Of a DNA stretch of 36,820 bases, positions 7,667 to 17,578 are shown piece by piece (position 1 is the first letter of the stretch; each line of letters begins with the position of its first letter). The notes beneath the pieces were generated by a model. The model was not told the origin of the DNA. It was given only the letters and a program-made list of their open reading frames with translations, and did no database searches. Source of the DNA: Betaproteobacteria bacterium (GTDB lineage: Bacteria > Pseudomonadota > Gammaproteobacteria > Burkholderiales > SG8-41); NCBI GenBank assembly GCA_023266235.1, contig JAHFRL010000035.1:1-36820 (forward strand). Reading direction: 5' to 3'. The position numbers were made by a program, and so were the translations under genes.

Positions 7667-8497
7667 TCAATCCTCGTGCGCCAGCATGCGAATGATATAG
7701 CCGCCCGACTTTTCATCGCGCTCGAGATTCAGCAGGTGCCTGGCCTCGGCTTCTTCCAATAGCTTGTTGAACGAGCGGAAACCGTAATAGGCCTCGTTGA
7801 AGCCCGGCTTGCGGCGCTTCAACGCCTGCTTCACCATCGAGCCCCAGATTTTCTCGTCCTCGCCGCGCTCAGTGCCCAGCGCTTCGATGGTTTCGAGGAT
7901 CAGGTCGAGCGCTTCCTGCCGCTTGTCGTCGTCCGACTTTTTCGGCCCGTCCGCCTCGGCCGTGCTCGCTGCGGGCTTGGCGGCGGTTTTCCTGGCGGCA
8001 GCGCGCTTGCGCGCCGGCTTCTCGCGCACCAGATCGTCGTAGAAGATGAATTCGTCGCAGTTCGCAATCAGCAGATCGGAGGTCGAATTCTTGACGCCGA
8101 CGCCGATCACGACTTTGTTGTTCTCGCGCAGCTTGGAGACGAGCGGCGAGAAATCCGAGTCGCCGCTGATGATCACGAAGGTGTCGACGTGCGATTTGGT
8201 ATAGCACAGGTCGAGCGCATCGACGACCATGCGGATGTCGGCCGAGTTCTTGCCGGACATGCGCACATGCGGGATTTCGATCAGCTCGAACGCCGCTTCG
8301 TGCATCGCTGCCTTGAAACTCTTGTAACGGTCCCAGTCGCAATAGGCCTTCTTGACGACGATGCTGCCCTTGAGCAGCAGGCGCTCGAGCACCTTGTCGA
8401 TGTCGAACTTCGCGTATTTGGCGTCGGCGACTCCCAGAGCAATGTTCTCGAAGTCGCAGAACAGCGCCATGTTGGTGATTTCAGCTTGTGCGGCCAT
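7667..8497 (-). CDS. NYN-domain (PIN-like nuclease fold) protein with C-terminal OST-HTH/LOTUS domain
   Basis: A 276-residue protein. The NYN domain (about 10-155) shows the conserved acidic residues of PIN-like nucleases: Asp15 in LFCDFEN, Asp87 in SADIRMVVDAL, and Asp113 and Asp115 in SGDSDF. A charged, Ala/Lys-rich linker (about 160-195) leads to an OST-HTH/LOTUS-type domain (about 195-276) expected to bind RNA. LabA/DUF88 relatives are thought to act in RNA turnover or regulation. A good ribosome-binding site (GGAG) precedes the ATG. It converges with the Nudix gene and lies downstream of phnW on the same strand after a 124-bp gap, so it is probably separate from the phosphonate genes. 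Role unknown. Confidence 0.9.
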   Translation of the reverse strand: MAAQAEITNMALFCDFENIALGVADAKYAKFDIDKVLERLLLKGSIVVKKAYCDWDRYKSFKAAMHEAAFELIEIPHVRMSGKNSADIRMVVDALDLCYTKSHVDTFVIISGDSDFSPLVSKLRENNKVVIGVGVKNSTSDLLIANCDEFIFYDDLVREKPARKRAAARKTAAKPAASTAEADGPKKSDDDKRQEALDLILETIEALGTERGEDEKIWGSMVKQALKRRKPGFNEAYYGFRSFNKLLEEAEARHLLNLERDEKSGGYIIRMLAHED

Positions 8498-8621
8498 GCC
8501 TTACTCCATTGTTATTGCGCCGGCGACATGGATCGTCACCGGCGTCAGCGCCATCTTACGCGACGGCAGCGCGGTTGTCGCCGCTGGCCCGCGGGTCAGT
8601 CCGGTGCGCTGAGGGGAATCA

Positions 8622-9767
8622 TCAGGCTGCCGCGCTCGCTCGGGCGGCGGGCTTCAATTGCGTGATGCCCATTTCCTCGACGATCGCGGCGATCGCGTCG
8701 ACCGCCTGCCGCATTTCGGCTGCGCCGATTGCGCCGATGCAGCCGACGCGGAAAGTCTCGACTTGCGTGAGCTTGCCCGGGTACAGCGTAAAACCGCGCG
8801 CGCGCACCTTGTCGTAGAACGCGTTGAAGTTGTAATTCGGGTCAGCCGGCGCGTGCCAGGTCGTGATGATCGGCGCCTGGATCGCGCGCGGCAGGAACGA
8901 CACGAAGCCGAGCTTTTCCATGCCGTTCATCAGCGTTTCGCAATTCTTGCGGTAGCGCGCGCCGCGGCCGGCGACGCCGCCCTCGGCCCGGAATTGCTGC
9001 AACGCCTCGGCGAGCGCGGCGACCACGGTGGTCGGCGGCGTGAAGCGCCATTGCCTGGTGCGCGTGTATGACTGCCACTGGTCGTAGAGGTCGAGCGACA
9101 GCGAGTGGCAGTTGCCCTGGCATTGCTCGAGCGCTTCCCGGCGCAGGATCGCGAAGCCCATGCCGGGCACGCTCTCGAGACACTTGCCGGACGCCGCGAC
9201 CACGCCGTCAAAGCGGATCTTGCGCGCGTCGATCTCGATCGCGCCGAACGAACTCATCGCATCGATGAACAGCCCGCGCTGGTGCGTGGCGACCACCGCG
9301 GCGATTTCATCGAGCGGATTCAGGATCCCGGTACTGGTTTCGCAGTGCACGATCGAGACGTGCGTGAGCGACGGGTCGGCGGCGAGCGTCTCCTCGACCA
9401 TCTTCGCGGTGGTCGGCTGGTCCTCGGCGGTCTGCAGAATCCTGTGCCTGCGGCCGATGACGTCGCAGATCCTGGCGATGCGCTTGCCGTATTCGCCGTT
9501 GATGCAGACCAGCACGTGGCCGGTTTCGGGAACCAGCGTGCCGAGCGCGGCTTCGACCGAAAACGTGCCGCTGCCCTGCATCAGCACGCACGCGTGGCTG
9601 TCGCCGCCGTGCACGATGTCGTTGAGCTGCGTGATCAGGCTTGCCGTTATCTCGATGAACGCGCTGTCGCGCGAGCCGAAGTCGCGTAACTGCGCCTGCT
9701 TCGTTTGCAGCGAAGTCGTGAGCGGCCCGGGCGTCAGCAGGATCGGGTCTTCGTGTTTTGAAGTCAT
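8622..9767 (-). CDS. phnW: 2-aminoethylphosphonate--pyruvate transaminase
   Basis: A class V PLP-dependent aminotransferase of 381 residues. It converts 2-aminoethylphosphonate and pyruvate to phosphonoacetaldehyde and alanine. The start [10 protein letters not shown] is typical, HCETSTG (141-147) contacts the substrate, Asp169 in FIDAMSSFG holds the PLP pyridine, and Lys195 in [12 protein letters not shown] is the Schiff-base lysine. A good ribosome-binding site (AAGGAA) precedes the ATG. It is the last gene of the minus-strand transporter operon, 10 bp after the permease. Its product would be cleaved by PhnX encoded at 16039-16869. Confidence 0.96.
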   Translation of the reverse strand: MTSKHEDPILLTPGPLTTSLQTKQAQLRDFGSRDSAFIEITASLITQLNDIVHGGDSHACVLMQGSGTFSVEAALGTLVPETGHVLVCINGEYGKRIARICDVIGRRHRILQTAEDQPTTAKMVEETLAADPSLTHVSIVHCETSTGILNPLDEIAAVVATHQRGLFIDAMSSFGAIEIDARKIRFDGVVAASGKCLESVPGMGFAILRREALEQCQGNCHSLSLDLYDQWQSYTRTRQWRFTPPTTVVAALAEALQQFRAEGGVAGRGARYRKNCETLMNGMEKLGFVSFLPRAIQAPIITTWHAPADPNYNFNAFYDKVRARGFTLYPGKLTQVETFRVGCIGAIGAAEMRQAVDAIAAIVEEMGITQLKPAARASAAA

Positions 9768-9777
9768 TATGTTTTCC

Positions 9778-11499
9778 TTAATTCTGTTCCGCCGACCTGC
9801 GCCAGGCCTGGGTCTTGAGCTCGAGAAAGCGGTTGAGCAGATAGTAAACGAAGCATACCGCCGACGAGGTAACGACGATCAGCGTCGCCATCGCCGCGGC
9901 AGGGCCGATTTCGCCGGCTTCGTCGAGATTGAGAATCGCAATCGCGGCGAGCATGGTGTCGGGCGAGTAGAGGAACACCACCGCCGAGATCGTCGTCATC
10001 GCATTGACGAAGAAATAGCGGCTGATTTCGAGTATCGCCGGCAGGCAAACGGGCACCGTCACGACGAAGAAAGTCTTGAAAAACGGCACTTTGAGCGACG
10101 CCGACACGGCCTCGAACTCGTTGTCGATCTGTTTCAGCGCGGTGAGCGCGGTCATGTGGCTCGACGTGTAATAGTGGACGATGGTCGAAATCACGAGTAT
10201 CGCCATGGTGTGATAGATGGCGTTGAGCGGGTTCTCAGGGTGGTTGAAGAAGAAAATAAAGCCCAGCCCGAGCACCAATCCCGGCACGCCCATCGGCAGC
10301 ACCGCGAACATGCGAAGCCACGGCCGCAGCCAGTCGAGGCCGCGCGTCTTTTCGAGCAGGTAGGCGCAGACGAACACGAACACGGTGCCGGTGGTCGCGC
10401 ACCACAGCGCCATTTTCACGCTGTTCAGATAGGCGTCGAAAATGCCGGCCTCGATGAGCCCCATGCGGTAATGATCCATGCTGAAGGAAAGATCGTATGG
10501 CCATAGCTTGATGAACGACGCCCATACCGCCATGCCGAGCACCGCGAGCATCAGCACGCCGATGAGCCAGCAGAATGCGCTCATCGCGAAATCAAAGCCG
10601 CGCGCGGGCTTCGGGGTGTACGGCACCGAGCGCGCGGTGAGCTGCGCCATCTGCCTGCGCTGCACCAGCAGGTCGACGACGTAGGTGATGAATACCGGCG
10701 CGAGCAGCATGATGCTGACCACCGCGCCCTTGGCGAAATCCTGCTGGCCGATGACGAGCTTGAAGATGTCGGTCGCGAGCACGTTGAAATTGCCGCCAAT
10801 CACCTTGGGCACGCCGAAATCGCTGAGCGCGTAGGTGAACACCACCATGGCCGCGCTGATCAGGCCGTATTTCGCCGCCGGCAGCGTGATGGTGAAGAAC
10901 TTGCGCAGCGTGCGCGTGCCCATCGAGTCGGCGGCTTCGTACAGCCGCCCGTCGGTCAGCGACAGCGCGGTGATCAGGATCATCAGTGCATGCGGAAACG
11001 TCGCGTAGATCAGCGACAGCACGATGCCCGACGCACCGTAGATCTGGCGCTCGCCCAGCCACGACTTGAGCGCGCCCTGGTTGCCGAACCAGTAGATGAA
11101 CGAGATCGCCGACAGGAGCGATGGCGCGAGCAGCGGGATCAGCGCGATGTTGCGCAGCAGCGATTTGCAGCGCATGCAGCTGCGCGTCAACGCATAGGCA
11201 AACGCGCACGCGGCGGGGACCGTGACCAGCGTCACCACGCCCGACACCCAGACGCTGTTCCAGATCGACTGCGACAACGCCGGCGTCTGGAAATACTCGA
11301 TGAAGTGGGTGAGCCCGGTGAAGTTGCCGTCTTTGTCCTCGACGCTCTTCGCCATGATCATCCAGATCGGCGCGAACAGCGCGATGCCGAGCGCGGCGCC
11401 CAGCGTGAGCAGCACCAGGTGACCGACGCGCTCGGTCCAGTGCACCCGCTGTGAAATCCGCTGCGGCGCGACGGCGGGAGTAGCGAGAACTGCGCTCAT
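9778..11499 (-). CDS. 2-aminoethylphosphonate-type ABC transporter permease, two fused membrane domains
   Basis: A 573-residue inner-membrane permease with about twelve predicted membrane segments in two halves, each with a binding-protein-dependent transport domain. The first half runs to about residue 290 and the second starts after the cytoplasmic stretch following [10 protein letters not shown]. This FbpB-like fused layout is the one seen in the PhnU2/AepW-type family linked to aminoethylphosphonate uptake. It lies 10 bp after the ATPase gene and 10 bp before phnW, in one operon. Substrate is inferred from phnW and the neighbouring genes. Confidence 0.92.
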   Translation of the reverse strand: MSAVLATPAVAPQRISQRVHWTERVGHLVLLTLGAALGIALFAPIWMIMAKSVEDKDGNFTGLTHFIEYFQTPALSQSIWNSVWVSGVVTLVTVPAACAFAYALTRSCMRCKSLLRNIALIPLLAPSLLSAISFIYWFGNQGALKSWLGERQIYGASGIVLSLIYATFPHALMILITALSLTDGRLYEAADSMGTRTLRKFFTITLPAAKYGLISAAMVVFTYALSDFGVPKVIGGNFNVLATDIFKLVIGQQDFAKGAVVSIMLLAPVFITYVVDLLVQRRQMAQLTARSVPYTPKPARGFDFAMSAFCWLIGVLMLAVLGMAVWASFIKLWPYDLSFSMDHYRMGLIEAGIFDAYLNSVKMALWCATTGTVFVFVCAYLLEKTRGLDWLRPWLRMFAVLPMGVPGLVLGLGFIFFFNHPENPLNAIYHTMAILVISTIVHYYTSSHMTALTALKQIDNEFEAVSASLKVPFFKTFFVVTVPVCLPAILEISRYFFVNAMTTISAVVFLYSPDTMLAAIAILNLDEAGEIGPAAAMATLIVVTSSAVCFVYYLLNRFLELKTQAWRRSAEQN

Positions 11500-11509
11500 C
11501 GCAGCGGGC

Positions 11510-12595
11510 TTATTTCGGAAAGATCCGGATGCTGCGGCCGGGAATGGTCACGCGCACCGGACAGCCGCGCTCGAGCTGGAACGCGAGCATGCCGCGCGCT
11601 GAAAAATCGGCAAAGACGAGTTGCGACTCGATGCCTTCGACTCGAATGCCGAGCCGGCACACCGCGCCGAGGAACTCGACGTTTTCGATGCGGCCGGGCA
11701 ACGAACCGGGCAGGTTCTCGCCGGCGCCGCGCACCACCACGTCTTCGGGGCGCAAAAATACCGACACCTGCGCGCCGGGCCGGAAGCCGACCGGCGTGCC
11801 GTTCGCGCCGAGCCGCACCCCGTCGATTTCGAGTTCGGCGTTTTCGCGCACGATCGCGGGCAGGAGATTGGTCCTGCCGACGAAATCGGCGACGAACGGC
11901 GAGGCCGGCTCGCGATAGACCTGCATGGGCGTGCCGACCTGCTCGATCACGCCGTGGTTCATCACCACTACGCGGTCGGCGATGGACAGCGCTTCCTCCT
12001 GGTCGTGCGTGACGAGGATGGTGGTGACGCCGAGCCGCTGCTGCAGCATCCGGACCTCGCCGCGCAACCGCACCCGCACCTGCGCATCGAGCGCCGACAG
12101 CGGTTCGTCGAGCAGCAGCAGGCCGGGCGAGGTCGCGAGCGCGCGCGCGAGCGCGATGCGCTGCTGCTCGCCGCCCGACAACTGGCCCGGGTACTTGACG
12201 CCGCTGTCCGCCAGCCCGACCAGCGTCAGCAGTTCGGTGACGCGGTCGCGGATTGCGGTTTTGGCAAGCCTGCGGTTGACGAGCCCGTAGGCGACGTTGC
12301 CGTAAATCGTCAGATTCGGAAACAGCGCATACGACTGGAACACGATGCCGTAATCGCGCATCATCGGCGGCAGCCGCGAGATGTCCTTGCCGTTCTGGAT
12401 GATGGCGCCGCTCGATTGCACCTCGAGCCCGGCGATGATCCTGAGCAGCGTGGTCTTGCCGCAGCCCGAGGGCCCGAGGAAGCACACCAGCTCGCCCTTG
12501 TTGATCGCCAGGCTGACGTCGTTCAGGGCGGTGAAATCGCCGAACCTCTTGACGATGTGCTCGAAGCGCAGCGCTTCGGTGTGGGTATCGGGCAT
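11510..12595 (-). CDS. 2-aminoethylphosphonate-type ABC transporter ATP-binding protein
   Basis: A 361-residue ABC ATPase with the Walker A GPSGCGKTT (41-49), Q-loop Gln87, signature LSGGEQQR (139-146) and Walker B LLLLDEPLSALD (159-170). A C-terminal TOBE-like region follows. It belongs to the PhnT/PotA/FbpC group that powers importers with binding proteins of the iron/thiamine type. The ATG at 12595 is chosen. An in-frame TTG at 12613 would place the start inside the T-run of the terminator hairpin found directly upstream. The ribosome-binding site is weak. Energises the permease encoded next. Confidence 0.94.
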   Translation of the reverse strand: MPDTHTEALRFEHIVKRFGDFTALNDVSLAINKGELVCFLGPSGCGKTTLLRIIAGLEVQSSGAIIQNGKDISRLPPMMRDYGIVFQSYALFPNLTIYGNVAYGLVNRRLAKTAIRDRVTELLTLVGLADSGVKYPGQLSGGEQQRIALARALATSPGLLLLDEPLSALDAQVRVRLRGEVRMLQQRLGVTTILVTHDQEEALSIADRVVVMNHGVIEQVGTPMQVYREPASPFVADFVGRTNLLPAIVRENAELEIDGVRLGANGTPVGFRPGAQVSVFLRPEDVVVRGAGENLPGSLPGRIENVEFLGAVCRLGIRVEGIESQLVFADFSARGMLAFQLERGCPVRVTIPGRSIRIFPK

Positions 12596-12611
12596 GGCCG
12601 GCGGCGGGCTC

Positions 12612-12649
12612 AAAAAAATGGCGCCGGGGAACTGTCGTCCCGCGACGCC
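12612..12649 (-). terminator. intrinsic terminator/attenuator between binding protein and ATPase genes
   Basis: On the minus strand an imperfect GC-rich hairpin (GGCG and CGCC outer arms at 12620-12623 and 12646-12649, inner GGGA/TCCC, one mismatch and one bulge) is followed by seven T. It sits in the 73-bp gap after the binding-protein stop and ends about 17 bases before the ATPase ATG. Partial termination here would give more binding-protein mRNA than ATPase, permease and phnW mRNA, a common arrangement in ABC importer operons. The hairpin is visible; the effect is inferred. Confidence 0.65.
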
Positions 12650-12668
12650 AGGGGTTACATGATCGCTA

Positions 12669-13697
12669 TTACTTCTCGGTCTTGGCGCCGTAGCGCTTTT
12701 GCCATTCGGCCAGGATCTTGGCGCGGTTCCTGGCCGCCCACGCGAAGTCGTTCTTCACGTACATCTGCTCGTAATCCTCGGGGATATTCGGCTGCGGCTG
12801 GGCGATGCCCGGCATGGCGACGATCTGCCACCATTTGGCATAAAGCTCGTTGGCCTCCTTGCTCGCGGTCCAGTCCAGCAGCTTCTTCGCGGCGTCGAGC
12901 TTTTTGGTGGTCTTGACGATGCCGGTGGCTTCGATGTCCCAACCGAGGCCTTCCTTCGGGAACACCAGCATGACCGGCGCGCCCGATTTCTTCACCTGCT
13001 GCGCGCGGTATTCGAACGAGATGCCCACCACGAATTCGCCGGCGCCGGACTGCCGGCACGGCTTGGAGCCCGAGTGCGTGTATTGGGCGATGTTCTCGTG
13101 CAGCGCGTCCATGTACTTCCAGCCTCTGGCCTCGCCCCACATCTGCAGCCACGCGGTGACGTCGAGGAACCCGGTGCCCGAAGAAGGCGGTGCGGGCATC
13201 GTGACCTGGCCTTTGTAGACCGGCTTCAGCAAATCTTCCCAGCTTTCGGGGCGAGGGATGTTGCGTTTCGCGGCTTCGACCACGTTGAAGCACACGGTAG
13301 CGCCCCACGCGTCCATGCCGACCCACGTCGGCGTGCTCTTGGGGTCGCTGTACTTGCGCGTGAGCTTCTCGAAGCCTTTCGGCTTGTAGGGCAGCAGCAG
13401 GCCTTGCTGGTCGAACACCATCATGCTGGTGGCGGCCACGCCCATGATCACGTCGGCCTGCGGGTTGGCTTTCTCGGCGAGCACCTTGGCGGTGATGACG
13501 CCGGTGGAATCGCGCACCCATTTCAACTCGATGTTGGGCTCGCTCTTGTTGAAGCTGTCGGAATAGGCCTTGAGCTGGTCGGTTTCGAGTGCGGTGTACA
13601 CCAAGAGCTGGGTTTTCTGTGCGCAGGCCACGCTGGCAACCGCTGCCAGTGCCAGCGTCGTGATCAAGGCGAGCAGTTTTTTATACACGCTATTCAT
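12669..13697 (-). CDS. 2-aminoethylphosphonate-type ABC transporter periplasmic binding protein (PhnS2/AepX-like)
   Basis: A 342-residue periplasmic solute-binding protein of the iron/thiamine (type 2) fold. Residues 1-26 form a signal peptide (basic MNSVYKK, hydrophobic core, cleavage after ACA or nearby). TQLLVYTALETDQL and the later WVGMDAWGATVCFN and SSGTGFLDVTAW stretches are typical of the putative aminoethylphosphonate binding-protein group. A strong ribosome-binding site (GGGAG, seven bases before ATG) precedes it. It is the first gene of the minus-strand operon, divergent from the GntR regulator. Specificity is inferred from phnW in the same operon. Confidence 0.94.
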   Translation of the reverse strand: MNSVYKKLLALITTLALAAVASVACAQKTQLLVYTALETDQLKAYSDSFNKSEPNIELKWVRDSTGVITAKVLAEKANPQADVIMGVAATSMMVFDQQGLLLPYKPKGFEKLTRKYSDPKSTPTWVGMDAWGATVCFNVVEAAKRNIPRPESWEDLLKPVYKGQVTMPAPPSSGTGFLDVTAWLQMWGEARGWKYMDALHENIAQYTHSGSKPCRQSGAGEFVVGISFEYRAQQVKKSGAPVMLVFPKEGLGWDIEATGIVKTTKKLDAAKKLLDWTASKEANELYAKWWQIVAMPGIAQPQPNIPEDYEQMYVKNDFAWAARNRAKILAEWQKRYGAKTEK

Positions 13698-13842
13698 ATA
13701 GAACTCCCTGTGAAGTCATAGGTCATGCGGAACAATTATGCTGTATAGCCGAGCCCACCGAATACTATGTCAGAGCGGTGAAGGTTGAATGCTATCGCGG
13801 CAAGCCGATGCAGCCGCGAATCAAAGGGTTGCTCGTTCCAAA

Positions 13843-13859
13843 TTGTAGACAATCTACAA
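13843..13859. promoter_or_regulatory. perfect palindromic operator for the GntR/FadR-type regulator
   Basis: TTGTAGA-CAA-TCTACAA is a perfect 7-bp inverted repeat with a 3-base centre, of the kind bound by FadR/FCD-type GntR proteins. It lies 24 bases before the regulator's start codon and covers the predicted -35 element, so binding should repress the regulator-phnA-phnX transcript. No second copy was found in the divergent spacer or elsewhere in the phosphonate block by reading. Confidence 0.75.
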
Positions 13860-13874
13860 ATAGCGCACTACAAT
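13846..13874 (+). promoter_or_regulatory. predicted sigma70 promoter of the gntR-phnA operon
   Basis: A -35 TAGACA (13846-13851, five of six matches to consensus) and a -10 TACAAT (13869-13874, five of six) are separated by exactly 17 bp. The expected transcription start is around 13880-13882, directly before the ATG at 13883. The mRNA may therefore be leaderless or nearly so, which fits the lack of a Shine-Dalgarno sequence. The -35 lies within the palindrome at 13843-13859. Confidence 0.6.
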
Positions 13875-13882
13875 GTCAAGCG

Positions 13883-15855
<1,973 letters not shown>

Positions 15856-15879
15856 GCCACGTTCAGCAGGGATCGGATC

Positions 15880-16023
15880 ATGACACCCTTGGCGCAACGC
15901 AAACAGACGTCCGACATCCTGCACGAAGGCATGCGCATCGGCGGCGAGAAAGTGATTGCAACCGTGCCGAAAGCGACGGTCGAGGACGTGCGCCGCGCGT
16001 TCCGCGTCGCGCGCGAGTATTAA
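15880..16023 (+). pseudogene. 47-codon remnant of a phosphonoacetaldehyde dehydrogenase gene (phnY-like)
   Basis: Between phnA and phnX lies a 47-codon open frame with its own ATG and TAA. Its sequence matches the extreme N-terminus of aldehyde dehydrogenases of the PhnY type: HEGMRIGGEKV, then IATVPKATVEDVRRAF and RVAREY. Two things are missing. The short strand (normally the NP-x-x-G-E region) between GEKV and IATVP is absent, and everything after REY, about 430 residues, is gone. No catalytic Glu or Cys remains. The frame is open and a weak ribosome-binding site is present, so a peptide may still be made, but it cannot be an enzyme. Identification as phnY rests on recall of the family's N-terminus and on the position between phnA and phnX. 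Confidence 0.7.
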
Positions 16024-16038
16024 CCGCGGAGAGCGACG

Positions 16039-16869
16039 ATGAACTTCAACTACAAACGCAGCTACAACGGACCGATCGAGGCGGTGCTGCTCGACTGGGC
16101 GGGCACCACCCTGGATTTCGGTTGCATGGCGCCGGCGGTCGTGTTCGTCGAGGTATACAAGCGCAAAAAAGTGCCCATCACCATCGAGGAGGCGCGCGCC
16201 CCCATGGGAGCGCACAAGCGCGTGCACATCCAGCGCATCAGCGAGCTCGACTCGGTGCGTCGGCGCTGGCAAGAGACCCACGGACGGCCCCCGAACGATG
16301 ACGACGTGAGCGCCATGTTCGCCGAATTCGTGCCGCTGCAGCTCGAGTGCCTGTCCAGCTACTCGGCGCTCATCCCGGGCACGCTGGAGGCGATCGCTGC
16401 TTTGCGCGCGCGCGGCATCAAGATCGGTTCGACCACCGGCTATCTCACCGAAATGATGAAAATCAACCAGGCGGACGCGAAGCGCCAGGGCTACGAGCCG
16501 GACGCCACGGTTTGCGCGGCCGACGTGCCGGCCGGCCGCCCGTACCCCTACATGTGCCTGCAGAACGTCATCAAACTCGGCGTGAGCGCAGTGCAGGCCT
16601 GCGTGAAGATCGACGACACCGTCCCGGGCATCGAGGAGGGCCTGAATGCCGGCATGTGGACCATCGGGCTCGCCGTGAGCGGCAACGAGGTGGGAATGAT
16701 GCTCGATGAGTGGCGGGCGCTCCCGGCGGCCGAGCAGAAGATCAAGCGCGCGCGCGCCTACACGCGCATGCAGCAATGCGGCGCACACTATGTGGTCGAT
16801 ACCATCGCCGATATCATGCCCTGCATCGATGACATTCAGGCGCGCATTCGCCGCGGTGAGACGGCGTGA
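16039..16869 (+). CDS. phnX: phosphonoacetaldehyde hydrolase (phosphonatase)
   Basis: A 276-residue HAD-superfamily enzyme that cleaves phosphonoacetaldehyde to acetaldehyde and phosphate. Asp19 in LLDWAGTTLD is the nucleophile; Lys60 in APMGAHKRVHI forms the Schiff base with the substrate. GSTTGY, VPAGRPYP and VKIDDTVPGIEEG are further typical HAD/phosphonatase motifs. GGAGAG lies seven to ten bases before the ATG. It starts 15 bp after the phnY remnant and completes the PhnW-PhnX route for 2-aminoethylphosphonate together with the gene at 8622-9767. Confidence 0.97.
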   Translation: MNFNYKRSYNGPIEAVLLDWAGTTLDFGCMAPAVVFVEVYKRKKVPITIEEARAPMGAHKRVHIQRISELDSVRRRWQETHGRPPNDDDVSAMFAEFVPLQLECLSSYSALIPGTLEAIAALRARGIKIGSTTGYLTEMMKINQADAKRQGYEPDATVCAADVPAGRPYPYMCLQNVIKLGVSAVQACVKIDDTVPGIEEGLNAGMWTIGLAVSGNEVGMMLDEWRALPAAEQKIKRARAYTRMQQCGAHYVVDTIADIMPCIDDIQARIRRGETA

Positions 16870-16914
16870 CCGCCATGTCTGGAGGAAAAGCTAGTTGCAG
16901 GTATTGGATAATCT

Positions 16915-16938
16915 GCTGGCGGCGCGGTGATCGCCAGC
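16915..16938. other. inverted repeat between phnX and the HD-domain gene
   Basis: GCTGGCG (16915-16921) and CGCCAGC (16932-16938) form a perfect 7-bp stem with a 10-base loop in the 135-bp gap. No T-run follows on either strand, so an intrinsic terminator is unlikely. It may stabilise mRNA or be fortuitous in GC-rich DNA. Confidence 0.35.
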
Positions 16939-17004
16939 GGTAACGCCAAGCCGGCCGCCCCGTCGCTTGATGGGAATGCGCCAAAGATTTGAAGGGGTTT
17001 CCGC

Positions 17005-17556
17005 ATGGACATGACGTTGGCCGGGATCAAAGCGTTGTTCGACGCCAAGGGCGGCCGCCAATACAGCGGCGAACCGGTGTCGCAGCTCGAGCATGCGCTG
17101 CAAAGCGCGCAACTGGCCGAGCAGGCGGGGGCCGGTGCCGAGTTGATCACGGCGAGCCTGTTGCACGATCTCGGCCATATGTCGAACGATATGGGTGAGA
17201 CGCCGACCCTGCACGGTATCGACGACCGGCATCAGTTCCATGGCGTGAGCGCGCTCAAAGGCCTGTTCCCGGAGGCGGTGCTGACGCCGATCCGGCTGCA
17301 TGTCGACGCGAAGCGCTACCTGTGCGCGGTCGACCCCGCTTATTGGGCGAGCCTGTCGGACGATTCCAAACGCAGTCTCGAGCTGCAGGGCGGCGCGTTC
17401 TCAGCAGAGCAGGCCGCAAAGTTCATCGCGCAGCCGTTCGCGCGCGACGCCGTCGAATTGCGGCGCTGGGACGACCTCGCCAAGGCGGCGGGCAAAACCA
17501 CTCCTGATTTCGCTCATTACGAACAAACAATGCGAGCGTGTGCGCTGAGGATGTAG
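17005..17556 (+). CDS. HD-domain protein of phosphonate operons, PhnZ-like diiron oxygenase candidate
   Basis: A 183-residue HD-domain protein of the family found in phosphonate degradation operons. PhnZ, the studied member, is a mixed-valent diiron oxygenase that cleaves (R)-1-hydroxy-2-aminoethylphosphonate to glycine and phosphate. All six expected metal ligands can be placed here: His30, His54 and Asp55 (LLHDLGHM), His79 (FHGVSAL), His99 (RLHVDAK) and Asp156 or Asp157 (RRWDDL). Tyr20 and Glu23 sit where PhnZ has its gating Tyr and Glu. An AAGGGG ribosome-binding site precedes the start. No 2-oxoglutarate-dependent hydroxylase (the usual PhnZ partner) is in the window, so it may act on hydroxylated substrate taken up from outside. 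The oxygenase role is inferred. Confidence 0.88.
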   Translation: MDMTLAGIKALFDAKGGRQYSGEPVSQLEHALQSAQLAEQAGAGAELITASLLHDLGHMSNDMGETPTLHGIDDRHQFHGVSALKGLFPEAVLTPIRLHVDAKRYLCAVDPAYWASLSDDSKRSLELQGGAFSAEQAAKFIAQPFARDAVELRRWDDLAKAAGKTTPDFAHYEQTMRACALRM

Positions 17557-17578
17557 CACCGACTTTCGCCGTAACGGT

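Noticed and set aside
8498..8621. Imperfect GCCGG/CCGGC hairpin after phnW as a terminator
   Set aside because: The stem has mismatches and no T-run follows on the minus strand, so termination is not supported.
16870..17004. Possible further gene remnant between phnX and the HD-domain gene
   Set aside because: All frames are interrupted by stops within a few codons and none resembles a known family. Only a short inverted repeat was kept.
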